Part shown: one piece after another, positions 8,510 to 16,075 of the stretch
How the letters are laid out: each line of letters opens with the position of its first letter
Position numbering within the stretch: the stretch's first letter is position 1
Assembly (NCBI GenBank): GCA_015075725.1
Contig: JABTTV010000001.1
Span: 3,348,001-3,412,000 of the forward strand
Direction: 5' to 3'
DNA from: Anaerolineales bacterium
GTDB taxonomy: Bacteria > Chloroflexota > Anaerolineae > Anaerolineales > Villigracilaceae
Length of the DNA: 64,000 nucleotides
Notes under the pieces: model-generated
Told to the model about the DNA's origin: nothing
Database searches by the model: none
What the model saw: only the letters and a program-made list of their open reading frames with translations
Translations under genes and position numbers: made by a program

Positions 8510-9209
8510 GAATCGGCAGGCGGACGGTCATGCGCCGCACATTGTCCCCCGTCAACGACGAGACGCGCAGGATCAAAACACTGATATCGTCGGCGGGGCG
8601 GTTGTCGTCGAGTCGTACAGCCTGGGCGAGAAGGCTATCTGCCAATTCCTGGGGGCTGGGGTCCTGGTCTTCGATCAGGGATCGAATCGTGTGGCGCACG
8701 TCCATCGGTTCGCCGCGGCGTTCTCCCGCGTGACTGATCCCGTCGGAAAAGATGACGATGGTCAATCCCGCTTCGATGGTGAGTTCGGTTATGATCGGAC
8801 GCACATTGCGTGAAATGCCCAACGGAACACTGTCTTCGGCGTGTATATCGATGTTCTCGCCGCGGCATATGAACATGGGGGCGGGATTGTTCCGGGTCAA
8901 TACGATCGTGTTGCTGTGCAGATCGACCGACGCAATATTCAGGGTGCAGGTCACTTTGCCCGCGCGTTCGGCGAAGAGGGCATCCGATGCCGCCCTGGCT
9001 GCCGCTCCATCGCGCACGCCTTCTGCGATCAGGCTGATCACCTTGCGCACCACCATCATGGAAACCGCTTTTGCGCCGCGACCGCTGGTCTGGCCATCGG
9101 CAAGCACTACAGAAAGCCCGCCGGTGGGGCGTTCGATCACTTCAAGCGTATCCCCGCTTTCAGATACCGCGTATTTGTTGATCTTCGCAACTGCGATCTG
9201 GAGTTCCAT
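8502..9209 (-). CDS. SpoIIE/PP2C-type serine phosphatase
   Basis: About 235 residues from the ATG at 9209. The SpoIIE-type fold is visible through GLSVVLADGQTSGRGAKAVS (metal-binding Asp and GxG), ASVDLHSNTIVLTRNNPAPM, IVIFSDGISHAG and the terminal DDISVLIL motif with metal-binding Asp residues. Such phosphatases usually act on anti-sigma-factor antagonists. No sensor domain is attached, so input probably comes from a partner. The upstream in-frame ATG at 9257 would add a basic tail and run into the rpmF promoter, so it is less likely. First gene of a three-gene overlapping operon. Confidence 0.85.
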   Translation of the reverse strand: MELQIAVAKINKYAVSESGDTLEVIERPTGGLSVVLADGQTSGRGAKAVSMMVVRKVISLIAEGVRDGAAARAASDALFAERAGKVTCTLNIASVDLHSNTIVLTRNNPAPMFICRGENIDIHAEDSVPLGISRNVRPIITELTIEAGLTIVIFSDGISHAGERRGEPMDVRHTIRSLIEDQDPSPQELADSLLAQAVRLDDNRPADDISVLILRVSSLTGDNVRRMTVRLPIHA

Positions 9210-9235
9210 GCTTCGGATTTTACTTCCAATTCGAC

Positions 9236-9264
9236 TTGACGTCACTGCCTTGCGCATATATAAT
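9236..9264 (+). promoter_or_regulatory. Sigma-70-type promoter of rpmF
   Basis: TTGACG (9236-9241), a 17-bp spacer, and TATAAT (9259-9264), about 74 bases before the rpmF start. It is the best match to a housekeeping promoter in the window and lies between two divergent genes. Confidence 0.85.
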
Positions 9265-9337
9265 CATCGCGCTTCGTAAAAAACCAGACCAGACGGGCAT
9301 GCGCCCGTCTGATGCATGTATAAAAGGAGAACGTTTC

Positions 9338-9538
9338 ATGACACCCCATCCAAAGCGCAAACATTCGAAGGGCCGCCGCGACCGCCGCCGCTCTCAGGAC
9401 GCATTGATCGCCGCGAACCTCGTCACCTGTTCCAACTGCGGGAATAAACGCCTGCCGCATGTGGTCTGCCCGAACTGCGGGCACTTCAAGGGGCGCGAAG
9501 TGTACGAGGTCAAGAAAGAAAAGAAATCCTCCGAATAA
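9338..9538 (+). CDS. rpmF: Ribosomal protein bL32
   Basis: A 66-residue basic protein. The N-terminus HPKRKHSKGRRDRRR and the zinc-ribbon pairs CSNCG and CPNCG are diagnostic of the zinc-binding form of L32. The start follows AAGGAGAACG. A strong terminator lies just behind, and fabD follows, the order seen in many bacteria where rpmF sits next to fatty-acid genes. Confidence 0.96.
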   Translation: MTPHPKRKHSKGRRDRRRSQDALIAANLVTCSNCGNKRLPHVVCPNCGHFKGREVYEVKKEKKSSE

Positions 9539-9539
9539 T

Positions 9540-9576
9540 CGAACGGGTCGTGACATTCGCGACCCGTTCGTGTTTT
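9540..9576 (+). terminator. Intrinsic terminator of rpmF
   Basis: Perfect 11-bp stem CGAACGGGTCG / CGACCCGTTCG (9540-9550 and 9560-9570), 9-base loop, then TGTTTT. Confidence 0.9.
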
Positions 9577-9584
9577 AATGGCAG

Positions 9585-9636
9585 ATGTCATTGCGAGGGC
9601 GCTCTTGGTTTTGCCCGAAGCAATCTCCCAGATTGT
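9585..9636. repeat. Half copy of an ATGTCATTGCGAG palindromic repeat
   Basis: Starts with ATGTCATTGCGAGGGCG and contains CGAAGCAATCTCCC, the same blocks as in the full copies at 12031-12114 and 29143-29224, but the second terminal repeat is missing. It fills the gap between rpmF and fabD. Confidence 0.65.
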
Positions 9637-9648
9637 TAAAGGAGCCAA

Positions 9649-10590
9649 ATGAAACTCGATGTAAAAACAACCGCCTTTATCTTTCCCGGTCAGGGATCGC
9701 AGACCGTCGGCATGGGCAAATCCCTTGCCGGGGAATTCCCCGAAACGAAAAAACTTTTTGATGAAGCCGATTCCATTTTGGGAGTTTCCCTCTCGAGCCT
9801 GATGTGGAATGGACCTGAAGCCAATTTGAACGACACGGTCAACACACAGCCCGCGCTTTTTCTTCATTCAATCGCCTCCTTTCAAACATTCACCCGCCTC
9901 TTTCCCGGGTTTGAGCCTGATTCTGTTGCCGGGCATTCGCTTGGCGAATTGTCGGCTCTCGCTGCTGCCGGAACCTTATCCTTCGCGGACGGGCTTCGTC
10001 TCGTCCGTAAACGCGGCGAGCTGATGAAGCGCGCCGGCGAACTGGCTCCCGGCGGGATGGCTGCGATATTGGGCGTGGATATCCCAACTCTCGAAAAAGT
10101 CTGTGAGGAGGCCAGCACCGCCGAAGAACTTGTGCAAGTGGCGAATGATAATTGCCCCGGCCAGGTGGTCATCTCCGGTGCGAAAGCTGCTGTGGAGCGC
10201 GCGATGGCTGGCGCAAAAGTTGCCGGGGCGAAGCGCGCTCTCCCGTTGGCGGTATCCATTGCCGCGCATTCTTCATTGATGGATCCCATTCAAGCAGAAT
10301 GGAATCAGGCTGTGGATTCCATCGCGATGAACGACCCCAGGATTCCTGTCATCGGTAATGTGCATGCTTCAGTTTTAAAAACCGCCAATGACGCCCGTTC
10401 CGACATCAAAGCCCAGATGCAATCCCGCGTGCGATGGACGGATAGCGTAAAGGCAATGAATGAAAGAGGGATCAAGGCTTTTGTCGAAGTTGGGACAGGC
10501 ACTGTATTGGGTGGTCTGGTCAAACGGATCGCCAGCGAAGCTGCAAATTACCCGCTCGGCAGCCCGGATGATTTCAAGGCGTTGGAATAG
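9649..10590 (+). CDS. fabD: Malonyl-CoA:ACP transacylase FabD
   Basis: A 313-residue cytoplasmic enzyme that loads malonyl groups onto acyl-carrier protein for fatty-acid synthesis. GQGSQ at 14-18 forms the oxyanion region and GHSLGE at 95-100 holds the nucleophile Ser97. The later His appears in SIAAHSSLM, and GTVLGGLVKRI closes the domain. Length is normal. The start follows AAAGGAGCCAA. No other fab gene follows, so it is not in a large fab cluster here. Confidence 0.96.
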   Translation: MKLDVKTTAFIFPGQGSQTVGMGKSLAGEFPETKKLFDEADSILGVSLSSLMWNGPEANLNDTVNTQPALFLHSIASFQTFTRLFPGFEPDSVAGHSLGELSALAAAGTLSFADGLRLVRKRGELMKRAGELAPGGMAAILGVDIPTLEKVCEEASTAEELVQVANDNCPGQVVISGAKAAVERAMAGAKVAGAKRALPLAVSIAAHSSLMDPIQAEWNQAVDSIAMNDPRIPVIGNVHASVLKTANDARSDIKAQMQSRVRWTDSVKAMNERGIKAFVEVGTGTVLGGLVKRIASEAANYPLGSPDDFKALE

Positions 10591-10686
10591 GGATTGTTTG
10601 AAACATCTTCGCGGTATATAAAGCGGCAGTTGCGTCCGGTACAATTGGGCAGCCGCCGCTTTTGAATCCGGGACAATCCTCAAACC

Positions 10687-11916
10687 ATGAAAAGATATTT
10701 TGTAACCTTCCCTGCCATACTATTTGTCGCTGCCTGCGTGCCCATGGATTTCGGCACCCCCTACGTACCGGTCACTCAAATCCCGTTCTTTGCAAGCGAC
10801 ACACCGCCGCCCATTATCATTCCAATTACCGATACGCCGCAGATCATCATCCCGATAACGGAAACGCCCACACCTGGTTTGCCGATAATCACCGAGACGC
10901 CGACTTCTCCTCCACCCGCCATGCAGTGGGAAGTGTATTTCACAGATCCGCTCACCATGAAGGATCCGAATAATCCGGCGGGCTCGATCGAGGAAAAACT
11001 GCTCGGGTACATCAATAGGGCACAAACCAGCATTCACATTGCATCCTTCGAGTTCAACCTGCCGCGCGTGGCGGATGCATTGATCGCCGCCAAAACCCGC
11101 GGCGTGGACGTGCGCTGGGTCACAGACGACGAGAACGGACTGGGAATCGACGCGCAACCGAACCGGGGGCAGTTCACCCGTCTGATGGCTGGCGGAATCG
11201 AGGTCAAAGACGATGCGGGGCGTTCCGCCTTGATGCATAATAAATTTTGGATCTTCGACCGCCAGATTTTGTGGACAGGCTCCACGAACATCACCGTCAA
11301 TGGAATCTACAAACAAAACAATAACGTCATCGTCCTTCATTCACCGGAGATCGCTTTTATTTATGAAAGGGAGTGGGAGGAATTATGGAACGCCCAGTTG
11401 GGTCCGCGCGCGCCTTCGACGATGAACAATCAATGGGCGATCTTGAACGGCACGCCGGTTCAGGTGATCTTTTCCCCGGAAGACGGAGCGGTCAGCAACC
11501 TTATCGCCATTGTGAACGACGCGCAGACCAGCATCCGCTTTTTGGCATTCTCGTTCACCGATTATCCGCTGGCTCAAGCAATGATCGACCGAGCCGCCGC
11601 CGGGGTGGATGTGCAGGGAGTGTTCGAAACCTTCGGCAGTAACAGCCCGCGTTCCGAGTTGAGGACGTTCTGGTGCGCGGGAGTCCCGGTGCGGCAGGAC
11701 GGCAACGGAAGTTTCCTGCACCACAAGATCGTTGTCGTAGATGACAGCATTGTCATCACAGGCTCGCTCAATTTCTCCTCCAGCGCGGACGAAGAGAACG
11801 AGGAAAACGTGATCATAATGGATAATCCGGAGATCGCCGCGCTCTATCTTCAGGAGTTTCAAAAACTTTGGGGTCAGGCAGGCGACCCCGCTGTGGGGGC
11901 GTTCACATGTGATTAG
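10687..11916 (+). CDS. Phospholipase D-fold (HKD) lipoprotein
   Basis: A 409-residue exported lipoprotein: lipobox FVAAC puts the lipidated Cys at 17, followed by a Thr/Pro-rich linker to about residue 78. Two complete HKD motifs follow: H184-x-K186-x4-D191 with TGSTN, and H345-x-K347-x4-D352 with TGSLNFSSS. Two HKD motifs in one chain make a single active site that cleaves phosphodiester bonds. The family includes phospholipases and nucleases; the extracellular location favours a scavenging nuclease or lipase. A possible short RNA lies just downstream. Confidence 0.92.
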   Translation: MKRYFVTFPAILFVAACVPMDFGTPYVPVTQIPFFASDTPPPIIIPITDTPQIIIPITETPTPGLPIITETPTSPPPAMQWEVYFTDPLTMKDPNNPAGSIEEKLLGYINRAQTSIHIASFEFNLPRVADALIAAKTRGVDVRWVTDDENGLGIDAQPNRGQFTRLMAGGIEVKDDAGRSALMHNKFWIFDRQILWTGSTNITVNGIYKQNNNVIVLHSPEIAFIYEREWEELWNAQLGPRAPSTMNNQWAILNGTPVQVIFSPEDGAVSNLIAIVNDAQTSIRFLAFSFTDYPLAQAMIDRAAAGVDVQGVFETFGSNSPRSELRTFWCAGVPVRQDGNGSFLHHKIVVVDDSIVITGSLNFSSSADEENEENVIIMDNPEIAALYLQEFQKLWGQAGDPAVGAFTCD

Positions 11917-11918
11917 GG

Positions 11919-12025
11919 TATAATCGCCCCATGATCGCAATGACTGACAATTTATATTGTCAGCCGCATACTGCGGGTATGCAAGTGTATCTGGTCGGAG
12001 GAGATTCTCTGACCAGTTTTTGTTT
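11919..12025 (+). ncRNA. Candidate small RNA or leader: -10 box, three hairpins, terminator
   Basis: TATAAT at 11919-11924 is followed by three consecutive perfect or near-perfect hairpins: CTGACAAT-TTAT-ATTGTCAG (11944-11963), GCATAC-TGCGG-GTATGC (11966-11982), and a 10-bp stem starting CTGGTC (11991-12016) with TTTTTGTTT behind it. A transcript of about 90 bases would result. The -35 region is poor. It may be a free small RNA or the leader of the aminotransferase gene at 12131. I do not recognise a riboswitch class. Confidence 0.4.
11991..12025 (+). terminator. Intrinsic terminator
   Basis: Stem CTGGTCGGAG / CTCTGACCAG (11991-12000 with 12007-12016, one G-U pair), 6-base loop, then TTTTTGTTT. 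It can end transcripts from the HKD lipoprotein gene or from the candidate small RNA. Confidence 0.75.
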
Positions 12026-12030
12026 ACATC

Positions 12031-12114
12031 CATGTCGTTGCGAGCGGCGTGTTTCAGGCGAAGCAATCTCGAAATGTGCGGGAGATCGCTTCGGTCTCGC
12101 CTCGCAATGACATG
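12031..12114. repeat. Full palindromic dispersed repeat (about 84 bp)
   Basis: Ends are CATGTCGTTGCGAG and CTCGCAATGACATG, an imperfect terminal inverted repeat; the middle has CGAAGCAATCTC and its inverse GAGATCGCTTCG. The same element occurs inside a gene at 29143-29224 and as a half copy at 9585-9636. It is noncoding and MITE-like in structure. Confidence 0.75.
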
Positions 12115-12130
12115 ATTTTCTAGGAGCAAC

Positions 12131-13348
12131 ATGAAACTCAGCAAACTGGCAAGTGAGATTGCCGAATCCCCGACCCTTGCATTGAACGAAGAGGCAAGGT
12201 TGTTGAAGGAACGCGGCGAGGCCGTGATCAACCTGGGAATCGGCGAACCAAAGAACAAAACGCCATTCAGCGCCGTACTGGCCTCCGGCGCAAGACTTTC
12301 GAGCGGCGAGGTCAAGTACACGCCGCCGGATGGATTGCCATCGATGAAGAAGGCGGTCATTCGCTACACGGAAGAAAACTACAACCGCCTCGTCGCCCCG
12401 GAAAATGTGATCATCACCAATGGGGCGAAGCAATCGCTCTTCAATATTTTCTATTCCATCCTAAACCCGCAGGACGAAGTGATCGTGATCGCGCCGTATT
12501 GGGTTTCCTACCCCGAAATGATCAGGATGTGCCTGGGAATCCCCGTGGTGGTCACGCCCGAGGATGGAACCTTCATTCCCCGCTTCGAGGATATCGAACG
12601 GGCGATGTCCTCCTCCACGCGCGCGATCATCATCAACAGCCCGAACAACCCCTCCGGGGCGATATACCCGGACAGTTTGATCGAGAAGATCGTGGATCTA
12701 TGCGAGAAGAAGGGCATCTTCATGGTCTGCGACGACATCTATCATAAATTGACCTTCGACAGGAATGTCGCCACGCCCGCCTATGCATTCACAAAGAACG
12801 AAATCGAAAACTCGAATATCATCGTGGTCAACGGAGTCGCGAAACTGTACGGAATGACCGGCTTCCGGATCGGATGGGTGGTCGCGCCGCGCGAGTTGAT
12901 CCGGGTGATGACCAACGTCCTTGCGCAGACAACTTCATGCGTATCACCCATTGCACAGGCAGCTGCTGAAGGCGCGTTGAACGGTTTGCAATCGGTCGTG
13001 GAATCGCTGCGATTGCAAATCGAGAATAACCGCAATGTGTTATTGCAGGAAATGAGGTCCTTCTCTGGCGCACGACTGATCGAGCCTCAAGGAACGTTCT
13101 ACGCGCTCCCGGACCTGCGCGCGTTCAGTAATAACTCTGTCGAGGTCTCCCGCTTCCTGTTGAAGAAGGCAATGGTGGTCACCGTTCCCGGGAGGGAATT
13201 CGGCATGGAGGGGCACATCCGCATATCGTTCGCCGGATCGGCGTCCGAAGTGACCGAGGGTCTGGCGCGCATCCGCTGGGCGCTCGACATGACCTCTCCG
13301 AACGAGATTTACATCGGCGATAGGAAAATGATTCGAGATTGGAATTAA
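12131..13348 (+). CDS. Class I pyridoxal-phosphate aminotransferase (aspartate aminotransferase type)
   Basis: A 405-residue enzyme. The start follows TAGGAGCAAC. Family features: GIGEP near residue 37, NGAKQSLF for cofactor phosphate, SPNNPSGAIY, CDDIYHKLTF with the cofactor-ring Asp, and NGVAKLYGMTGFRIGW, where Lys238 is the Schiff-base lysine. The C-terminal substrate Arg lies in GHIRISFA. These match the I-gamma aspartate or aromatic aminotransferases; exact substrate is not fixed by sequence. It precedes pckA, so oxaloacetate made by transamination could feed gluconeogenesis. Confidence 0.92.
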   Translation: MKLSKLASEIAESPTLALNEEARLLKERGEAVINLGIGEPKNKTPFSAVLASGARLSSGEVKYTPPDGLPSMKKAVIRYTEENYNRLVAPENVIITNGAKQSLFNIFYSILNPQDEVIVIAPYWVSYPEMIRMCLGIPVVVTPEDGTFIPRFEDIERAMSSSTRAIIINSPNNPSGAIYPDSLIEKIVDLCEKKGIFMVCDDIYHKLTFDRNVATPAYAFTKNEIENSNIIVVNGVAKLYGMTGFRIGWVVAPRELIRVMTNVLAQTTSCVSPIAQAAAEGALNGLQSVVESLRLQIENNRNVLLQEMRSFSGARLIEPQGTFYALPDLRAFSNNSVEVSRFLLKKAMVVTVPGREFGMEGHIRISFAGSASEVTEGLARIRWALDMTSPNEIYIGDRKMIRDWN

Positions 13349-13390
13349 AAATAAAGTAAAAACCAATAGAGGAGAGAAAGGAATTAATGT

Positions 13391-15037
13391 ATGAGCAATC
13401 TGCTTAATATCAAGACTCCGGCTGAATCCGTCGCACAGGCTAGGAAGGCGGACTTCAACCTTTCGAATCACGGAGTGGGGAATCTGCGACTCGCCTATTG
13501 GAACCTCTCGATGGAAGCGCTGTACGAGGAGGCGGTATTTCGCAGCGAGGGAGTTACCTCATCGGGCGGCGCTTTCGTGGCTCATACCGGCAAGCATACG
13601 GGGCGTTCCGCGAATGATAAGTTCACGGTCCGGCATGCCGACTCGGAGAATCACATCTGGTGGGGGACCTATAACAAGCCTTTTGACAGCGAAAAGTTCG
13701 AAGGACTATACACCCGGCTGTTGGGCTATTATCAAAGCAAGGATATTTTTGTACAGGATGTATACGTCGGCGCGGACGAGAATTATCGCCTGCCGATCCG
13801 ATTCGTCACCGAGTATGCCTGGCACAGCATGTTCATCCGCAACATGTTCATCCCGCCGCAGACTCTCGAGGAATACAAGCGTTTCGTCCCGGAATTTACC
13901 GTGGTCAGCGCGCCGGGATATAAAGCCAGCCCCTCTGTGGATGGCACCGCGGGCGAGACGTTTATCGTCCTTAACTATGAACGCAAGCTGGCAATCGTCG
14001 GGAACACCGCCTATGCGGGCGAACTGAAGAAATCCATCTTCACTTTGCTGAATTATCTTCTGCCGCTGCAGGGAGTGATGTCCATGCATTGCTCGGCGAA
14101 CGTCAGCCCGGACGACCCGAACGATGTGGCTTTGTTCTTCGGGTTGAGCGGAACCGGCAAAACGACTCTTTCCGCGGACCCAAAACGCCGCCTCATCGGG
14201 GACGATGAACACGGCTGGAGCGACGACGGAGTCTTCAACTACGAGGGCGGATGCTATGCAAAGGTCATCGGGCTTTCCGAGGCCGCCGAACCCCAAATTT
14301 ATGCCACCACGAAAATGTTCGGAACGATCCTTGAGAATGTTCCATTCGACCCGGTGACGCGCAAGATCGACCTCAACGATGAATCGATCACGGAAAATAC
14401 CCGCGCATCGTATCCCCTTGAATTCATCGCGAACGCCGTCCCGGAGAAAAAGGCCGGGCATCCGAAGAACATCATCTTTCTTACGTGCGATGCGAACGGC
14501 GTCATGCCACCGATCGCAAAGTTGACCACGCCACAGGCGATGTATCAATTCATTTCGGGGTATACCGCCAAACTCGCAGGGACCGAGGCGGGGCTCGGCA
14601 AAGAGCCCTCGATCACGTTCTCCGCCTGCTTCGGCGGTCCGTTCATGGTGCATCATCCTTCCAGGTATGCGGAACTGCTTCGAAACAAGATCGAACGCTA
14701 CAACGTGAAGTGCTGGCTGGTCAACACCGGCTGGGTGGGCGGACCTTACGGGGTGGGGAAGCGTATTTCCATCAAACATACGCGCGCCCTGCTCAATGCG
14801 GCGTTGAATGGGAAACTCGATCACGTGAAGTTCAAGAAAGATCCCATCTTCGGCTTCGAAGTGCCAATGACCTGCCCGGATGTGCCCGACGAAGTCCTCG
14901 ATCCGTCCGCTTCATGGGGTGATAAAGCGGAATATGACCGGCGATACAAAGACCTCGCCTCGCGCTTCATCCAGAACTTTGCAAAATTCACGGACGAAAC
15001 CTCGCAGGATGTGATCGAGGCGGGACCGAAGCTATAA
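13391..15037 (+). CDS. pckA: Phosphoenolpyruvate carboxykinase (ATP)
   Basis: A 548-residue enzyme that converts oxaloacetate and ATP to phosphoenolpyruvate, the first gluconeogenic step. The kinase-1 P-loop GLSGTGKT is at 251-258 and the kinase-2 motif LIGDDEHGW follows at about 268. HTGKHTGRSANDKF near the N-terminus and FSACFGGPFMV and GPYGVGKRISI near the C-terminus are specific to the ATP-dependent family. The start follows AGAAAGGAATTA. A strong terminator lies behind it. Confidence 0.97.
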   Translation: MSNLLNIKTPAESVAQARKADFNLSNHGVGNLRLAYWNLSMEALYEEAVFRSEGVTSSGGAFVAHTGKHTGRSANDKFTVRHADSENHIWWGTYNKPFDSEKFEGLYTRLLGYYQSKDIFVQDVYVGADENYRLPIRFVTEYAWHSMFIRNMFIPPQTLEEYKRFVPEFTVVSAPGYKASPSVDGTAGETFIVLNYERKLAIVGNTAYAGELKKSIFTLLNYLLPLQGVMSMHCSANVSPDDPNDVALFFGLSGTGKTTLSADPKRRLIGDDEHGWSDDGVFNYEGGCYAKVIGLSEAAEPQIYATTKMFGTILENVPFDPVTRKIDLNDESITENTRASYPLEFIANAVPEKKAGHPKNIIFLTCDANGVMPPIAKLTTPQAMYQFISGYTAKLAGTEAGLGKEPSITFSACFGGPFMVHHPSRYAELLRNKIERYNVKCWLVNTGWVGGPYGVGKRISIKHTRALLNAALNGKLDHVKFKKDPIFGFEVPMTCPDVPDEVLDPSASWGDKAEYDRRYKDLASRFIQNFAKFTDETSQDVIEAGPKL

Positions 15038-15074
15038 GTGAAAACTAGAAAGTGGAAAGGGGTGAGTGGAAATG

Positions 15075-15109
15075 AAAAGCCGGGTTGTTTTAAAACGCCC
15101 GGCTTTTTG
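15075..15109 (+). terminator. Intrinsic terminator of pckA
   Basis: Perfect 10-bp stem AAAAGCCGGG / CCCGGCTTTT (15075-15084 and 15098-15107) with a T-run; the loop contains the small palindrome GTTTTAAAAC. Confidence 0.9.
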
Positions 15110-15133
15110 TTTCAAGTGTGAGGTTTGTCATCT

Positions 15134-15161
15134 TTGAATTCGTCGAAAACAGGCGTACTAT
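15134..15161 (+). promoter_or_regulatory. Candidate promoter of the methyltransferase gene
   Basis: TTGAAT (15134-15139), 16-bp spacer, TACTAT (15156-15161), about 19 bases before the preferred start codon. Confidence 0.5.
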
Positions 15162-15179
15162 GAAGGCATGGAGGCTCAA

Positions 15180-15854
15180 ATGTCCCGCTCAAAGCTGTTG
15201 ATGACCGTCCTCAGCCGCCTGTTCGGCGGTGCGATCATGTTCGCGCTCTTGTTCTTTCTCCCGGCAGGTACGTGGAGATACTGGCAGGCATGGATGTACA
15301 TCGGCATCCTGTTCATTCCGATGCTCTTTGTGCTAGCCTATTTCATGAAGAACGACCCGGACCTGCTGGAACGCCGGATGAGGATGCGCGAAGAACGCAG
15401 CGAGCAGCGCCGGATCATCGGTCTCTCCGCGCTGACGTTCATCCTTGCCTATATCATTCCGGGGTTCGATATCCGCTTCGGCTGGTCGAACATGCCAGCA
15501 TGGATATCGATCCTCGCCGGTGTGATATTGTTCCTCAGCTATCTGCTCGTCTTCCGCACCATGCAGGTCAACAGTTTTCTTTCCCGCGTGATCGAAGTGG
15601 CGGAGAATCAAAAAGTCGTTGATACCGACGTATATGGTTGGGTCCGTCACCCGATGTATGTCGGTATGACCATTCTATACGTGGTTTCACCTATTGTTCT
15701 TGGCTCATGGTGGGCGGTGATTCCCGCGCTGGTCATCATCCCCGTCATTGTTTTCCGTATTTTGGATGAAGAAAAAGCCCTGGAAAATGAGTTGGCAGGA
15801 TATAAAGAGTACAAGCAGAAGGTCAGGTATCGTTTGATCCCGTTCGTATGGTGA
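15180..15854 (+). CDS. Isoprenylcysteine carboxyl-methyltransferase-like membrane protein
   Basis: About 224 residues from the ATG at 15180, which has GGAGG five bases upstream; an in-frame ATG at 15168 is also possible. Five or so membrane segments are visible. The C-terminal half has GWVRHPMYVGM, the cofactor-binding signature of the ICMT/PEMT superfamily, and a terminal E-E motif in LDEEKALENEL. Bacterial members methylate unknown lipids or cysteines. A degenerate copy of the last 158 bases occurs at 27541-27698, suggesting that the DNA between them was inserted or duplicated. Confidence 0.85.
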   Translation: MSRSKLLMTVLSRLFGGAIMFALLFFLPAGTWRYWQAWMYIGILFIPMLFVLAYFMKNDPDLLERRMRMREERSEQRRIIGLSALTFILAYIIPGFDIRFGWSNMPAWISILAGVILFLSYLLVFRTMQVNSFLSRVIEVAENQKVVDTDVYGWVRHPMYVGMTILYVVSPIVLGSWWAVIPALVIIPVIVFRILDEEKALENELAGYKEYKQKVRYRLIPFVW

Positions 15855-16075
15855 CCAGGTGAAGAGCTTCATTATGTCCGGGATTTAGCTTTAAAAAAAT
15901 CAATTTCGTAATTCTGAATTTTTCGATTTATGTGTTTTCAAATCTACCCGTTGTTTGGAAAAATCGTCCAAACCATTTTGCCTGGCGGCCACGAAGGCTG
16001 AAACATTGGACGGTCTAGATAGTAGAACTCCATGAACCATCTGAGTGGTTTATGATTCGGATATATAATTTAATC

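Noticed and set aside
15855..16051. tRNA or integration site after the ICMT-like gene
   Set aside because: I found no cloverleaf. Only a loose inverted repeat CGTCCAA...TTGGACG is present.
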